From: Actinomyces glycerinitolerans
GTDB taxonomy: Bacteria > Actinomycetota > Actinomycetes > Actinomycetales > Actinomycetaceae
Direction of reading: 5' to 3'
Assembly (NCBI RefSeq): GCF_900098745.1
Contig: NZ_FQTT01000010.1
Coordinates: 264,567 to 328,566, forward strand
DNA length: 64,000 nt
The notes below the pieces were generated by a model. That model saw nothing but the letters and a program-made list of their open reading frames with translations. It was not told the DNA's origin and made no database searches. Of the stretch, positions 1-8,323 are shown piece by piece; the stretch's first letter is position 1; each line of letters opens with the position of its first letter. Made by a program: the position numbers and the translations under genes.

Positions 1-309
1 ATCGCCGTCGTCGTCGTACATACCGGAAGGGATGTGGGCCCGGTATCGGCCGTGCCCCAGGCCCAGGAGGTGGCCCTGCTTCCCGGAACCGTCTTGTACA
101 CCGGCCGCTTCCTCCAGGTCGCCGGACACACCATCGAACTGATCGAGCAGCTCATGCCCACCGACGACCAGCAGTGGGCCAGCCAGCTCACCAACGACGC
201 CGTCGCCCAACTCATGCGCGCCGTCGCCACCACCATCACCAACGCCCAGGGCCAAACACCCCCGGTAGACCCCGCCTACTGCGCCCGCTTCGCCGTACCA
301 ATCGCATGA
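1..309 (+). CDS. C-terminal fragment of an unidentified protein, possibly an ADP-ribosyltransferase-type toxin domain
   Basis: The frame is open to the left edge of the window, so this is the end of a longer gene; the first in-window start codon (a GTG at 34) is probably internal. The segment QEVALLPGTVLYTGRF followed by an HTIELIEQL strand resembles the last strands of ADP-ribosyltransferase exoenzyme folds, where a hydrophobic LLP-G turn is typical. That is a resemblance only; no catalytic residues are visible. A hairpin follows the stop codon. The secretion substrates 1.3 kb downstream would fit a secreted polymorphic toxin, but this is inference. Confidence 0.5.
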   Translation: MAVVVVHTGRDVGPVSAVPQAQEVALLPGTVLYTGRFLQVAGHTIELIEQLMPTDDQQWASQLTNDAVAQLMRAVATTITNAQGQTPPVDPAYCARFAVPIA

Positions 310-314
310 AACAG

Positions 315-338
315 CCCGGCACATGCTGCAGTGCCGGG
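315..338 (+). terminator. hairpin terminator after the left-edge gene
   Basis: A perfect 8-bp stem CCCGGCAC/GTGCCGGG with an 8-nt loop begins 6 nt after the stop codon. There is no U-tract, which is usual in this high-GC window. Confidence 0.6.
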
Positions 339-403
339 ACGACGGGTTGATCAACTCACTGACAAGCTGAACCAGCACCCGGCTCCACAGCAGCCAGAGC
401 CGA

Positions 404-1306
404 TCACCGCAGCCCGTAACGCCGCTCCTGACTCTCACGCACCACCTGCTGCGCCTGCCAGGTGACGCCCGACAGCGGAATGTACTCATGCGTCTCCTGC
501 GTGTAGCCGCGGGCCACCGCCCAGTCCCAGATCCGCGAGCACTGGGCCACGGCCCGAGCCTCCAGCGACGGCGGCCACGCCCCCATCCAGGACAGTCCCG
601 TCAGCGCCACCGCCTGTCCATCCGGCATCACCATGTAGGCATCCGCGCTCTTAACCACCTTCCCCAGCGTCACGCGGGCGAACAGGCTGGTGCGCGAGGT
701 CGGCCAGGGGAAGTCGCGCGTTTGTCCGAACACATGCAGGTGGATTCCGGTCGTGTCCAGTACGGTGTGACTGCGCGCCATGGTGACGACCAGAGCCAGC
801 GACGCCAGGCCCGCGAACAGCGCCACCAGCATGTAGCCGATCCTGTCCGGCTCATTCACCAGGTACCAGCCGGCGCCGTACAGGCAGGCAAGTCCGAAAC
901 CCGCCGTCAACCAGAAGGCAAAGCCACCGGATGTCGTGATGTTGGACTTGAGCACGAGCCGCTCCTGCGAGAGCGGGATCGGGGCCAGTTCAACTTTCAG
1001 GGGCTGCTCCTCACCCGCCATTCCCGGCTGCTGAAAACCCGCAGGATAAGGCTGCCCGGCCGACGGCGTCGTCGCCCCCTGGCCGGCCGGGGGGCCCGGC
1101 TGCACGTAACCGTAGCCGGACTGCGTGGGGACGTGCCCATACTGACCGCTCCCGAGCGCCTGCCCGCCGGCATCTGAGCCGTACTCGGGAGCTCCATACC
1201 CGCCGGGCTGCCCGTACTGGCCGTAACCCTGCACGCCCGGGCGCAGCCCTTGCCCCTGCACCTGAGGCTCCTGGCCCTGCCCCCGTCCCGGTGTCGGCTG
1301 CGTCAT
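404..1306 (-). CDS. Gln/Gly/Pro-rich N-terminus, two-membrane-segment protein
   Basis: Not a family I can name. The first roughly 100 residues are rich in Gly, Gln, Pro and Tyr and low in complexity. Two membrane segments follow (GFAFWLTAGFGLACLYGAGW and a second around YMLVALFAGLASLALVV), then a soluble domain whose start (TVLDTTGIHLHVFGQ) resembles the first strands of bacterial PH-like domains. I chose the ATG at 1306 because GAGGAGAG lies just upstream; an in-frame GTG at 1324 is the alternative. It faces the secretion-substrate genes and may belong with them, which is inference. Confidence 0.65.
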   Translation of the reverse strand: MTQPTPGRGQGQEPQVQGQGLRPGVQGYGQYGQPGGYGAPEYGSDAGGQALGSGQYGHVPTQSGYGYVQPGPPAGQGATTPSAGQPYPAGFQQPGMAGEEQPLKVELAPIPLSQERLVLKSNITTSGGFAFWLTAGFGLACLYGAGWYLVNEPDRIGYMLVALFAGLASLALVVTMARSHTVLDTTGIHLHVFGQTRDFPWPTSRTSLFARVTLGKVVKSADAYMVMPDGQAVALTGLSWMGAWPPSLEARAVAQCSRIWDWAVARGYTQETHEYIPLSGVTWQAQQVVRESQERRYGLR

Positions 1307-1640
1307 CTCACTCTCCTCTGTCACGGGACGATCATGATAACGACCGGGGCTAGTCGACGGGAACCCCGGGATGACGCGGCGGCGAGGCAGATGTCACGCC
1401 TTCAGCGCCCGCACAACGGTGACAGTCCGGACACAACTGGCGTAGCGTGTTCGTGACGTGTGGGTGGTCGGCCCCCCCACCACGCCTGGCGCTTCGACGT
1501 CGGCGCGAGGGTGGGGAGCGCTCCCCACTCTCATGCCTTCAGATCAATGCCCTCACCGGCTACGGTCGTTCACATACGGCTCCACCGCCACCTCAACCAC
1601 TACAGATTTACATCCGCCCCTGCGAACAGTTGGAGACACA
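1307..1640. other. 334-nt intergenic region between divergent genes
   Basis: This must hold the promoters of both flanking genes. I see no convincing -10/-35 pair, RNA structure or repeat. Several longer open frames cross it, but their composition does not look like coding sequence. Confidence 0.4.
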
Positions 1641-2054
1641 ATGTCCGGTACTTTCTCGGTCGACTACGACACCGCGACGAGCAACTCCGCCAAGATGGCC
1701 ACCGCCTCCGACGAGTACGCCTCACCAGCAGCAACCAGCGTGGACTCGGTCACCGTCAACCAGTCGACCACGACCTGGTCCACCCACACCCAGGCCCACT
1801 CCTGCATGCGCGCATACACCGATGTGCTCGATCAGCTCCAGGCCTGCATCGCCTCCACGCAGAAGGATCTGGACACGCTCAAGACGAACTATGACGCCGC
1901 CGTCACCGCCTTCACCGAGCAGGACGAGCAGAGTAAGGAAGACGCGTTACAGACCCTTAAGAAATGGAGCGAGAACCGCTCCGAAATCCCCGACACATCG
2001 AGGCCGCGAGGGCTGCCCGGCGGTCCCGCTCAGGCAAGGCCCACCGCCGAGTAG
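1641..2054 (+). CDS. small helical type VII secretion (ESAT-6/WXG-like) substrate
   Basis: A 137-residue protein, mostly helical, with Trp in the middle (STTTWSTHTQ), no signal peptide and a polar tail. Size, helicity and the pairing with a larger helical-plus-Gly-rich protein suggest a WXG100-like type VII secretion substrate. The canonical W-x-G is not present: the hinge reads TWSTHT. The start ATG has TGGAGA 8 nt upstream, and the first residues (MSGTFSVDYDT) look like a typical N-terminus. The open frame extends upstream, but that part does not look coding. Family assignment is inference. Confidence 0.6.
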   Translation: MSGTFSVDYDTATSNSAKMATASDEYASPAATSVDSVTVNQSTTTWSTHTQAHSCMRAYTDVLDQLQACIASTQKDLDTLKTNYDAAVTAFTEQDEQSKEDALQTLKKWSENRSEIPDTSRPRGLPGGPAQARPTAE

Positions 2055-2156
2055 CCTCCACCGCCCGCGGCCGTACGATTCGCACGCGCCTCGGCCCGGC
2101 GTAGAGAAACCAAGATGACTGACATACGACGAAGGATCGACAAGGACTAACGAAGC

Positions 2157-3482
2157 ATGGGAACGAACGCCGACGAGTTGAAGAAGATCCACGACCTCGA
2201 CCTGGACGACTACGGGGACGACGTCATCCTCGCCCAGATCCGGTCGAACTTGGTCTCCTGCGACGACACCATCCGCACGATCGCCGCCAGCCCCGCCTTC
2301 GAGGGCGAGACCCAACTCGCCGTCAACGGGGCACTCGCCCAGCTGCAGGCGGAGGTGCGCAAATGGTACGCAGCAGTAGACGCCATCAAATCCGAGCGCA
2401 CCACGGCCCGCGACTCCATGCGCACCGCCAAGCCCAAGTACGACGAACTGCCCGAGCACACCTCAGACATCATGGATGAAGAAATCGTCATTGAGGACAG
2501 GCGTAACAGGCAGGCCGCCGAAGCGCTCTCCCCCATGGACACCACGCTGACCGCCTCGGCAGCGGCCCTGCGCGCGATTGACCTCTCACGGCCGGAGTTC
2601 GACCCGAATCGCCAGGTCAACCAGACACCGCTCGACGAGCTTCCCAGCTCCAGTTCCGCAGGCAACGGCGGCGGCGGTGGCACCACTTCGGGAGCAGGCG
2701 CCGGCGGCGGTGGGGCCGCAGGCTCCGGAGGAGCCGGGAGCACCGCCGGCTACGGGGCAGGCACTTACGCCACCGGTCACGCCGTCCCCCTCGTGCCAAC
2801 CGCAACCGGTACAGCCGCAATCGGTACGACGGCGGTCACCGCGACTTCGCGTCTCGTTCCCAACACCCATATCGGTCACTCCGTCACCCAGGTTGATCGC
2901 TTCACCAGCAGAGTCAACGGTCCGGCTTCGACACAGAGCACCGCATTTGCGTCGGCACGCTACACGGTTGAGAACGGCAAACTCATCCCCCTGGCATCCG
3001 CAAGTCACACCACGTCAGTCGGCGGAGCGGGCGGTCCCGGCACCACCGGCCTTGTCGCCGGAACTGCTGGCACTGTCGGCGCCACAGCCGCGGCCGCGGC
3101 TGTCGTGCGCGGGTTGAGCGGAGCCAGCGGAACCGCAGCCGTCGGCACCAGCGCAACAATGGGCGCCACCACGACCGCCGGCATCAACGGCAGCACCGGA
3201 ATGGCGGCTACCACTGCTGGTGCCGCTTCCGCTCAGGGCAGCAGCACCGCGGGATCCGCCGCGCACGGCGCAACCGGACGCCCCGCCATGGGTGCGCCGG
3301 CCGCGGGACGCGGCGGGGGGCAGTCGCGCCAACGGCGGCGCCCCCACGGCACCTACGACATCCCACTGCTGGAAGACGAGGTCCAGGAGGACTACATCGC
3401 GGATCCCGGGGTGGCCGGGCAGGCGGGCTCGCTGGAGACCTTGACCACCCCGGAGTGGACCCAGGAGTCCGACTCCTGGTGA
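2157..3482 (+). CDS. large helical plus Gly/Ala/Thr-rich protein, probable type VII secretion substrate
   Basis: A 441-residue protein. Residues 1-150 are predicted helical with heptad character and begin KKIHDLDLDDYGDDVILAQI. Residues 160-390 are a low-complexity Gly/Ala/Ser/Thr region, and the tail is short and charged. There is no signal peptide or membrane segment. This layout, with a small helical partner 100 bp upstream, resembles LXG/PPE-like substrates of type VII secretion, with the low-complexity part as a surface or wall-spanning region. AAGGACTA lies upstream of the ATG. No secretion ATPase (EccC/EssC) is in the window, so the export route is inferred. Confidence 0.6.
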   Translation: MGTNADELKKIHDLDLDDYGDDVILAQIRSNLVSCDDTIRTIAASPAFEGETQLAVNGALAQLQAEVRKWYAAVDAIKSERTTARDSMRTAKPKYDELPEHTSDIMDEEIVIEDRRNRQAAEALSPMDTTLTASAAALRAIDLSRPEFDPNRQVNQTPLDELPSSSSAGNGGGGGTTSGAGAGGGGAAGSGGAGSTAGYGAGTYATGHAVPLVPTATGTAAIGTTAVTATSRLVPNTHIGHSVTQVDRFTSRVNGPASTQSTAFASARYTVENGKLIPLASASHTTSVGGAGGPGTTGLVAGTAGTVGATAAAAAVVRGLSGASGTAAVGTSATMGATTTAGINGSTGMAATTAGAASAQGSSTAGSAAHGATGRPAMGAPAAGRGGGQSRQRRRPHGTYDIPLLEDEVQEDYIADPGVAGQAGSLETLTTPEWTQESDSW

Positions 3483-3549
3483 CCCCGACGAACAACGCCT
3501 GAACGCGAGCGGCGTCCTTCGCCTCCCGGAGCGGCTAACGGATGTTCTC

Positions 3550-4278
3550 TCAGTCGTCCAGCTCCAGGAGCATGCGGGTATTGCCCAGGGTGTTGGGCTT
3601 GGCACGCGCCAGGTCGAGGAACTCGGCGACGCCGTCGTCGTGGCTGCGCAGCATCTCCACGAAGATGTCGGTACCCACGGGCGTGCCCTGAATCTCCTTG
3701 AACCCGTGGGCGGCGAAGAAGTCGACCTCGAAGGTCAGGCAGAACACCCGCCGCAACCCCAGGGTGCGGGCACGGTCCAGCAGGTTGTTCAAAATGGCAT
3801 GGCCGACGCCGTGGTGCAGGTGGTCGCGGCGTACCGCCAGCGTGCGCACCTCCGCGATGTCATCCCACATGACGTGTAGGGCGCCGCAGCCGATCAGCCC
3901 CGACTCGGTAGCGCCGTCGAGTTGGCCGGTGCCCTCCGCGACGGTGAACTCCTGAATGTCCTCGAAGTAGTTGATCAGGTCCTTACCGATCAGGATGCGC
4001 CGCTCCGCATAGGGGCGCACGAGCTCGGCGATGGCGCGCGCGTCGGCAGGGCGGGCGGGGCGCAGCACGGTGCGCCAGGCCGCGTCCCGGAAGCGGTCGG
4101 GCAGCCGGGCGGCAGCGTCGGACGCAGCCACGGGTACCGCCGGCGATGCCGTCGGGGCGGCAGACGCCGCCGCATCCGCCGCGGTGGTCGCATCCGTTTC
4201 GGCTCCCGCGCTGGTTGCGGGCACCACGGCGCTCGACTCAGCGTTGTCGGTGCTGGGCATATTGCGCATGCGGCCCAT
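3550..4278 (-). CDS. GNAT acetyltransferase, amino-acid N-acetyltransferase (N-acetylglutamate synthase) type
   Basis: 242 residues. The C-terminal 170 residues are a GNAT domain starting at VLRPARPADARAIAELV, with an acetyl-CoA loop around RRDHLHHGVGHAILNNLL and the end FFAAHGFKEI. This matches the short actinobacterial amino-acid N-acetyltransferase that makes N-acetylglutamate for arginine synthesis. The first ~65 residues form an Ala/Thr-rich extension outside the domain. Three nearby ATGs are possible (4278, 4269, 4260); GGAAGGAG 10 nt before the first favours it. The gene overlaps the end of the SorC regulator by 41 bp, so the two are probably cotranscribed. The enzymatic role is inferred from domain similarity. 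Confidence 0.75.
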   Translation of the reverse strand: MGRMRNMPSTDNAESSAVVPATSAGAETDATTAADAAASAAPTASPAVPVAASDAAARLPDRFRDAAWRTVLRPARPADARAIAELVRPYAERRILIGKDLINYFEDIQEFTVAEGTGQLDGATESGLIGCGALHVMWDDIAEVRTLAVRRDHLHHGVGHAILNNLLDRARTLGLRRVFCLTFEVDFFAAHGFKEIQGTPVGTDIFVEMLRSHDDGVAEFLDLARAKPNTLGNTRMLLELDD

Positions 4279-5266
4279 GTTCGCGCTTCTCCTTCCGTGC
4301 GGCCAGCGCCAGCACCGCGCGGGCGGTCGCGTCGTCGACCACCAGGTCGGTGGCCACGCGGGCCCGCAACGCCGCCAGCAGGGCGCGCGTCTTGCCGACA
4401 CCCGCCACCACACACAGTCTGCGAGGAATCCGCGACAGCTGCGCCGGCGTCGGACCGGTGGCGCGCACATTGAGGGCGACGTCACGCCAAGTGCCGTCCT
4501 GACGCAGCATGACGGTGCACACGTCACCGACGACGCCGTCGCGCAGCAGCAGGGCGCGGTCCTGCTCGCTCAGGTGCCCGCCGCTGTAGACCTGACTGGG
4601 CAGCGCCGCATTCGGATCCAGTGAGCCGACGCCGAAAACCGCCAGGCTCGCCCGGTCCGCGAGCGCCAGCACGCGCCGCACGGAACGCTCCGACCACATG
4701 GCCTCCCGGGTGGCGGCGTGGTCGAAGAACGCGGGAACCGGGAAGGCAACCGTGCGCGCGCCGAGTCGCTCGGAGAAGTCGGCCAATACCTCCCCCACAT
4801 TCGGGCCGTCGCCCTCGGGTGCGGTGGCCCCGTTGAGTTGAACCACGGTCAGTCCCGGCACGCGGCGCCGCGGCAGGGCGGCGGAGACCTCCGACATGGT
4901 GGTGCCCCAGGCCGCGCCCATCACCCCGTTCTCGGGGGCGAGGGCCACCAGCTCCTCGGCGGCCACGGCGGCAACCTGCTCCAGCCGGTGAATCTCGGTG
5001 GTGCCCTCACGCACGGGCACGATCCGGGCGGAGACGTTGAAGGTTTCCCTCAGTGCGGCCTCCAGGGTGCCGGCACCGCCGGGCGCGGTCAGGGTTATGC
5101 GGACAATGCCGTCGGCGCGTGCCCGCGTCAGCAGGCGGGACACGGTGGAGCGCGACACGCCCAGGTGGCGGGCGATCACGTCCATGGTCTCCCCCTGGAC
5201 GTAGTACATCGAGGCGGCCTCATAGCAGCGCTCGGGTGAGACCGTGCTGCCGGCCCCCTCCGTCAT
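4238..5266 (-). CDS. SorC-family sugar-binding transcriptional regulator
   Basis: 342 residues. The N-terminal helix-turn-helix (MDVIARHLGVSRSTVSRLLT) is followed by a SorC/DeoR-C effector domain with motifs typical of sugar-phosphate binding (GAAWGTTM, VVQLNGATAP, FGVGSLDP, CVVAGVGKTRALLAALRA). Such proteins bind phosphorylated sugars or polyols and control catabolic operons. I chose the ATG at 5266, preceded by AGGGGGA; a GTG 15 nt further up and an ATG at 5308 are also in frame. It lies downstream of glpABC on the same strand, and its own upstream region has three regularly spaced repeats that are candidate operators. Its target operon is unknown; glycerol control is possible but unproven. 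Confidence 0.88.
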   Translation of the reverse strand: MTEGAGSTVSPERCYEAASMYYVQGETMDVIARHLGVSRSTVSRLLTRARADGIVRITLTAPGGAGTLEAALRETFNVSARIVPVREGTTEIHRLEQVAAVAAEELVALAPENGVMGAAWGTTMSEVSAALPRRRVPGLTVVQLNGATAPEGDGPNVGEVLADFSERLGARTVAFPVPAFFDHAATREAMWSERSVRRVLALADRASLAVFGVGSLDPNAALPSQVYSGGHLSEQDRALLLRDGVVGDVCTVMLRQDGTWRDVALNVRATGPTPAQLSRIPRRLCVVAGVGKTRALLAALRARVATDLVVDDATARAVLALAARKEKREHGPHAQYAQHRQR

Positions 5267-5357
5267 GCATCCCCCTGTCACCCACTGGCCTGCACGTTCG
5301 TGCGCCATGAGCGACCATTATCGCATGCGCCGGCGGCTGCCCTTGACACCTGGCACC

Positions 5358-5405
5358 GGTTTGGACCCCGTAAGTCGGTCTGGACCGCTCGCGTCAGTTT
5401 GGATC
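5358..5405. repeat. three 10-bp direct repeats at 19-bp period, candidate SorC operators
   Basis: GGTTTGGACC at 5358, GGTCTGGACC at 5377 and AGTTTGGATC at 5396 are spaced by exactly 19 bp, close to two helical turns, and lie 90-140 bp upstream of the SorC regulator start. A similar inverted copy (CCCAAACC) lies near 5428. This arrangement suits a multimeric regulator binding one face of the DNA; autoregulation is inferred. Confidence 0.5.
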
Positions 5406-5498
5406 GCCCCAGTAGCACACTGCGACGACCCAAACCGAAAGCATGGGTCCGAACAGGAGGGTGGCGGCCCAAACGGGTTGGACGCGGTATCCGCGGGA

Positions 5499-6869
5499 TC
5501 AGCGCGCCCGGTCGGCGCGCTCCGGCTTGGGCTCGATGCCGGCCAGCCGGGACAGGCCGTAGGCGGCGTGCAGCACCCAGATCGGGTGGACCGTCTTGAC
5601 GCCGCTGGACTGCTCGATCTGCCAACGGCAGGTCTCGGTCTCACACACCGCCAGGTTCGGGTTCACCTCACGCACGATGTCGAACAGGGGTCCACCGACC
5701 GCCTGGGCGACGTCGTACTTCTCCTTCTTCAACCCGTAGGTGCCGGCGATGCCGCAGCAGGCCCGGCCGGACTCGACCACGTGGAAGCCCGGCACCAGTT
5801 CCATGAGCTCGATCGCGGGCATCCCCATGTTCTGCCCCTTGAGCTGGCAGGGGGCGTGGTAGGCGACCGTGGCGTCGATGCGGCGGAAGTGGTGCGGCAA
5901 CTCACCGGCGTCGTCCAGGTCGCGCAGGAACTCCGACAGCTCCACGGTCCGCGGGGACACGTCGGCGAGTACCTCGGCGTCCACGCCCATGATCTCGTGA
6001 GCCTCGTGCTTGAGCATGCCGGCGCAGGAGCCGGAGGAGGACACGATCGTCAGGTCCTTGCCGGCCGCCGCCAGCTGCTCGCACAACTTGACCACGTTGG
6101 CCGACGCCTGCCCGTACAGGCCGTTGGACTGGGCGGCCAGGCCGCAGCAGCCCTGCTTGGGCACGATCACCTCATAGCCGATGTGCTCAAGCACCTCGAT
6201 GGCGCGCTTGGAGGTCTCCACCTCGAAGTAGCCACCGGCGCAGCCGTGGAAGAACACGATCGGCCCACGCGAGCCGGCGGGCACCAGCGTGCGGGCCCGC
6301 TTGGTGCGACGACGCAGCCAGCCGGCCAGTGACTGCGGCTGTGCGTGCGGCATGGGCGCGTCGCGGTGCACCCCGACCGTCTTCTCCATGACCACGCGGA
6401 TGGGCTTGTTGGCCAGTGCGGCGTTGGCCAGCGGCGCGATAGGGGTCATCACCTTGCCCATGAGGGTGGTCTGGGTGATCAGCCGGTCGCGCACGGGCAC
6501 AGCGTTGTTCTGCGCGCGCATGACGGCGCGGGCCTGGTTGTTCAGTTCGGCGATCTTCACGCCCTGCGGGCACACCCGCGTGCAGGTGCCACAGGAGGAG
6601 CAGTAGTCGATGGAGTGGTCCACGCTCTCCCCGTTGCGGTAGCGCTCCGCCTGCGGGCCGACGAACTTCGGGCCGGGGAACAGGTCGGTGACCTCCATGA
6701 CCGGGCACATCGTCTCGCAGATGGTGCACTTGACGCAGCAGTCAAGGCTGGCTCGAGCCAGCGAGTGGGCGGCGGTTTCGACGGCGGCGGCGCCGCTCTT
6801 GACCCGCGCCCCGCCCTTGCCGGGCAGCGGCAGGTCCCAGCGCTGAGCCAGGGTGTCGACGTCGAACAT
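5499..6869 (-). CDS. glpC: anaerobic glycerol-3-phosphate dehydrogenase subunit C
   Basis: 456 residues. Two [4Fe-4S] motifs are visible: CCVKCTICETMCP near residues 44-56 and CSSCGTCTRVCPQG near residue 90. They are followed by two CCG-type cysteine-rich domains (HGCAGGYFEVE...CCG and APCQLKGQ...CCGIAGTYG). GlpC anchors the GlpAB dehydrogenase to the membrane and passes electrons to the quinone pool during anaerobic glycerol-3-phosphate oxidation. Its ATG overlaps the glpB stop codon by 4 bp, so translation is coupled. The open frame runs much further upstream, antisense-like, but the homologous start is MFDVDTLAQRW. Confidence 0.95.
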   Translation of the reverse strand: MFDVDTLAQRWDLPLPGKGGARVKSGAAAVETAAHSLARASLDCCVKCTICETMCPVMEVTDLFPGPKFVGPQAERYRNGESVDHSIDYCSSCGTCTRVCPQGVKIAELNNQARAVMRAQNNAVPVRDRLITQTTLMGKVMTPIAPLANAALANKPIRVVMEKTVGVHRDAPMPHAQPQSLAGWLRRRTKRARTLVPAGSRGPIVFFHGCAGGYFEVETSKRAIEVLEHIGYEVIVPKQGCCGLAAQSNGLYGQASANVVKLCEQLAAAGKDLTIVSSSGSCAGMLKHEAHEIMGVDAEVLADVSPRTVELSEFLRDLDDAGELPHHFRRIDATVAYHAPCQLKGQNMGMPAIELMELVPGFHVVESGRACCGIAGTYGLKKEKYDVAQAVGGPLFDIVREVNPNLAVCETETCRWQIEQSSGVKTVHPIWVLHAAYGLSRLAGIEPKPERADRAR

Positions 6870-8323
6870 CAGTCCTGCTCCTTCGTTACGTTCAAGCTGT
6901 CGTTGTTCGCGTCCGGGGCCGCGCCGTGGCCGAGCTCGGCCATCACCGCGGCGGCCGCCGCCTCGGCCGAGCCGAGCGCAATGCCCTCCCCCGACTTCTC
7001 GCTCCAGCGCACCGCGCCGGCCAGCACCCCGCCGGCGGCATGGACACCGGCCAGGACGGGGGCGCCATCGGGGCCGAGCGGCCGCATCTGCGCATCGACC
7101 GCCACGCCCACGCGGAACAGTCCCTGGGGCGCGCCCCAGTAATCGTGGTGGATCAGGCGGCGCAGGTTCTCCTGCCCGTCCGCGCTGACCCCGGCCAGCG
7201 GCAGGCCCAACACCGTGTCGGTGACCTGCCCGTGGGAGTCCATGGTCAGGGCCCCGGACTCGAAGCCGCCGGCGGCCAGGATGAAGGCGTCGGCACGGTG
7301 CTCGCGGGGTCGGCCCGCGGCCGCACTGGTGACGGAGACCAGTCGGCCGCCCTCGATGCGGCTGTCGACGACGCGTGCCCCCATGACCACGCGCACGCGC
7401 TCGGCGGAGGCGAGCCGGTCCAGCCAGTGCTCCAGCCGCAGCCCGGGTACCGACGGCGGCACCAGGGGAATCTCGCCGACGGGCGCGCCGAGGCGGTCGG
7501 CGAGTTCCCGGAAGACGCCGGGGCGGTTCAGCCCGAGCACGGCGGGCAGCAGCACGGTCTCGCCGTCGCGCACCCTGCCGTCCAGCAGGCGGGCGAGCCG
7601 GTCGATCCCGTCCGGGTGGTCCAGGGCGCGGGCATGCCCGACCGCGTTGGTGTCGCTCTCGCCTGCGCGGGCCTCGAAGTCGACGGTGATGGCGCGCGCC
7701 TGCACGCGTCCGCCGCCGGGCAGTTCGGCGCGCCCCAGGTTCCCGGCCACCATGTCGGCGGTGAAGTCCTTGAGCCGGGCTAGGCCGACCACCAGGTAGC
7801 GGCCGCCGTCGTGCAGCACGGACGCCTGCATGGAGGGCTGCACCAGCAGGGTGGGGCGCACGGCCCCCAGCGCCGTGGGCAGCCACAGGTTCGCGGGCCC
7901 CTCGCCGCTGTTCACGGCGGAGCCGCCCTGCCCCGTGCCGGCGTCCTCCGCGGCGCCGTCCGGGCGCGCGGTCAGCAGGTCGGAGCCGACCAGGGCGGCG
8001 AAACGATCCACGCCGGCGGCAGTGGCCTCCCGGCCGATCACCCGATAGGGATGGCCCTCCGGCAGCAGGTCGGCCGCGGCAATGGCGGCGTAGGGGTGGG
8101 TGATGGCACGGCGTGCGGCTCGCTCCGCCTCGCCTCCGGCTCCCGGACCGGCCGGTCCGGCCGCGCCGCCGAGCCGTCCGAGCACGTCGATGGTTCCGGG
8201 CGACAGGGCCAGCCCGCCCATGCCCTTGGTGACCAGGGTGACGCCGGCTCCGGCCCGGCGCAGCCGCAGGGCGGCGGCGTAGCCGGCGATCCCGGCGCCG
8301 ATGACGACGACGTCGCTGTTCAT
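6869..8323 (-). CDS. glpB: anaerobic glycerol-3-phosphate dehydrogenase subunit B
   Basis: 484 residues beginning with a dinucleotide-binding fold (DVVVIGAGIAGYAAALRLRRAG). The C-terminal FAD-binding part (ILAAGGFESGALTMDS, VHAAGGVLAG) is typical of GlpB. It forms the catalytic complex with GlpA and links it to GlpC. It overlaps glpA and glpC by 4 bp each (ATGA), marking a single operon glpA-glpB-glpC. The Ala/Gly-rich insert around residues 105-115 and the Asp/Gly-rich stretch near 130 are slightly longer than usual but do not interrupt the fold. Confidence 0.94.
   Translation of the reverse strand: MNSDVVVIGAGIAGYAAALRLRRAGAGVTLVTKGMGGLALSPGTIDVLGRLGGAAGPAGPGAGGEAERAARRAITHPYAAIAAADLLPEGHPYRVIGREATAAGVDRFAALVGSDLLTARPDGAAEDAGTGQGGSAVNSGEGPANLWLPTALGAVRPTLLVQPSMQASVLHDGGRYLVVGLARLKDFTADMVAGNLGRAELPGGGRVQARAITVDFEARAGESDTNAVGHARALDHPDGIDRLARLLDGRVRDGETVLLPAVLGLNRPGVFRELADRLGAPVGEIPLVPPSVPGLRLEHWLDRLASAERVRVVMGARVVDSRIEGGRLVSVTSAAAGRPREHRADAFILAAGGFESGALTMDSHGQVTDTVLGLPLAGVSADGQENLRRLIHHDYWGAPQGLFRVGVAVDAQMRPLGPDGAPVLAGVHAAGGVLAGAVRWSEKSGEGIALGSAEAAAAAVMAELGHGAAPDANNDSLNVTKEQD

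Noticed and set aside
1458-1640. Upstream extension of the small helical protein
   Set aside because: The extension is not helical and lacks a start context; the ATG at 1641 has a ribosome-binding site.
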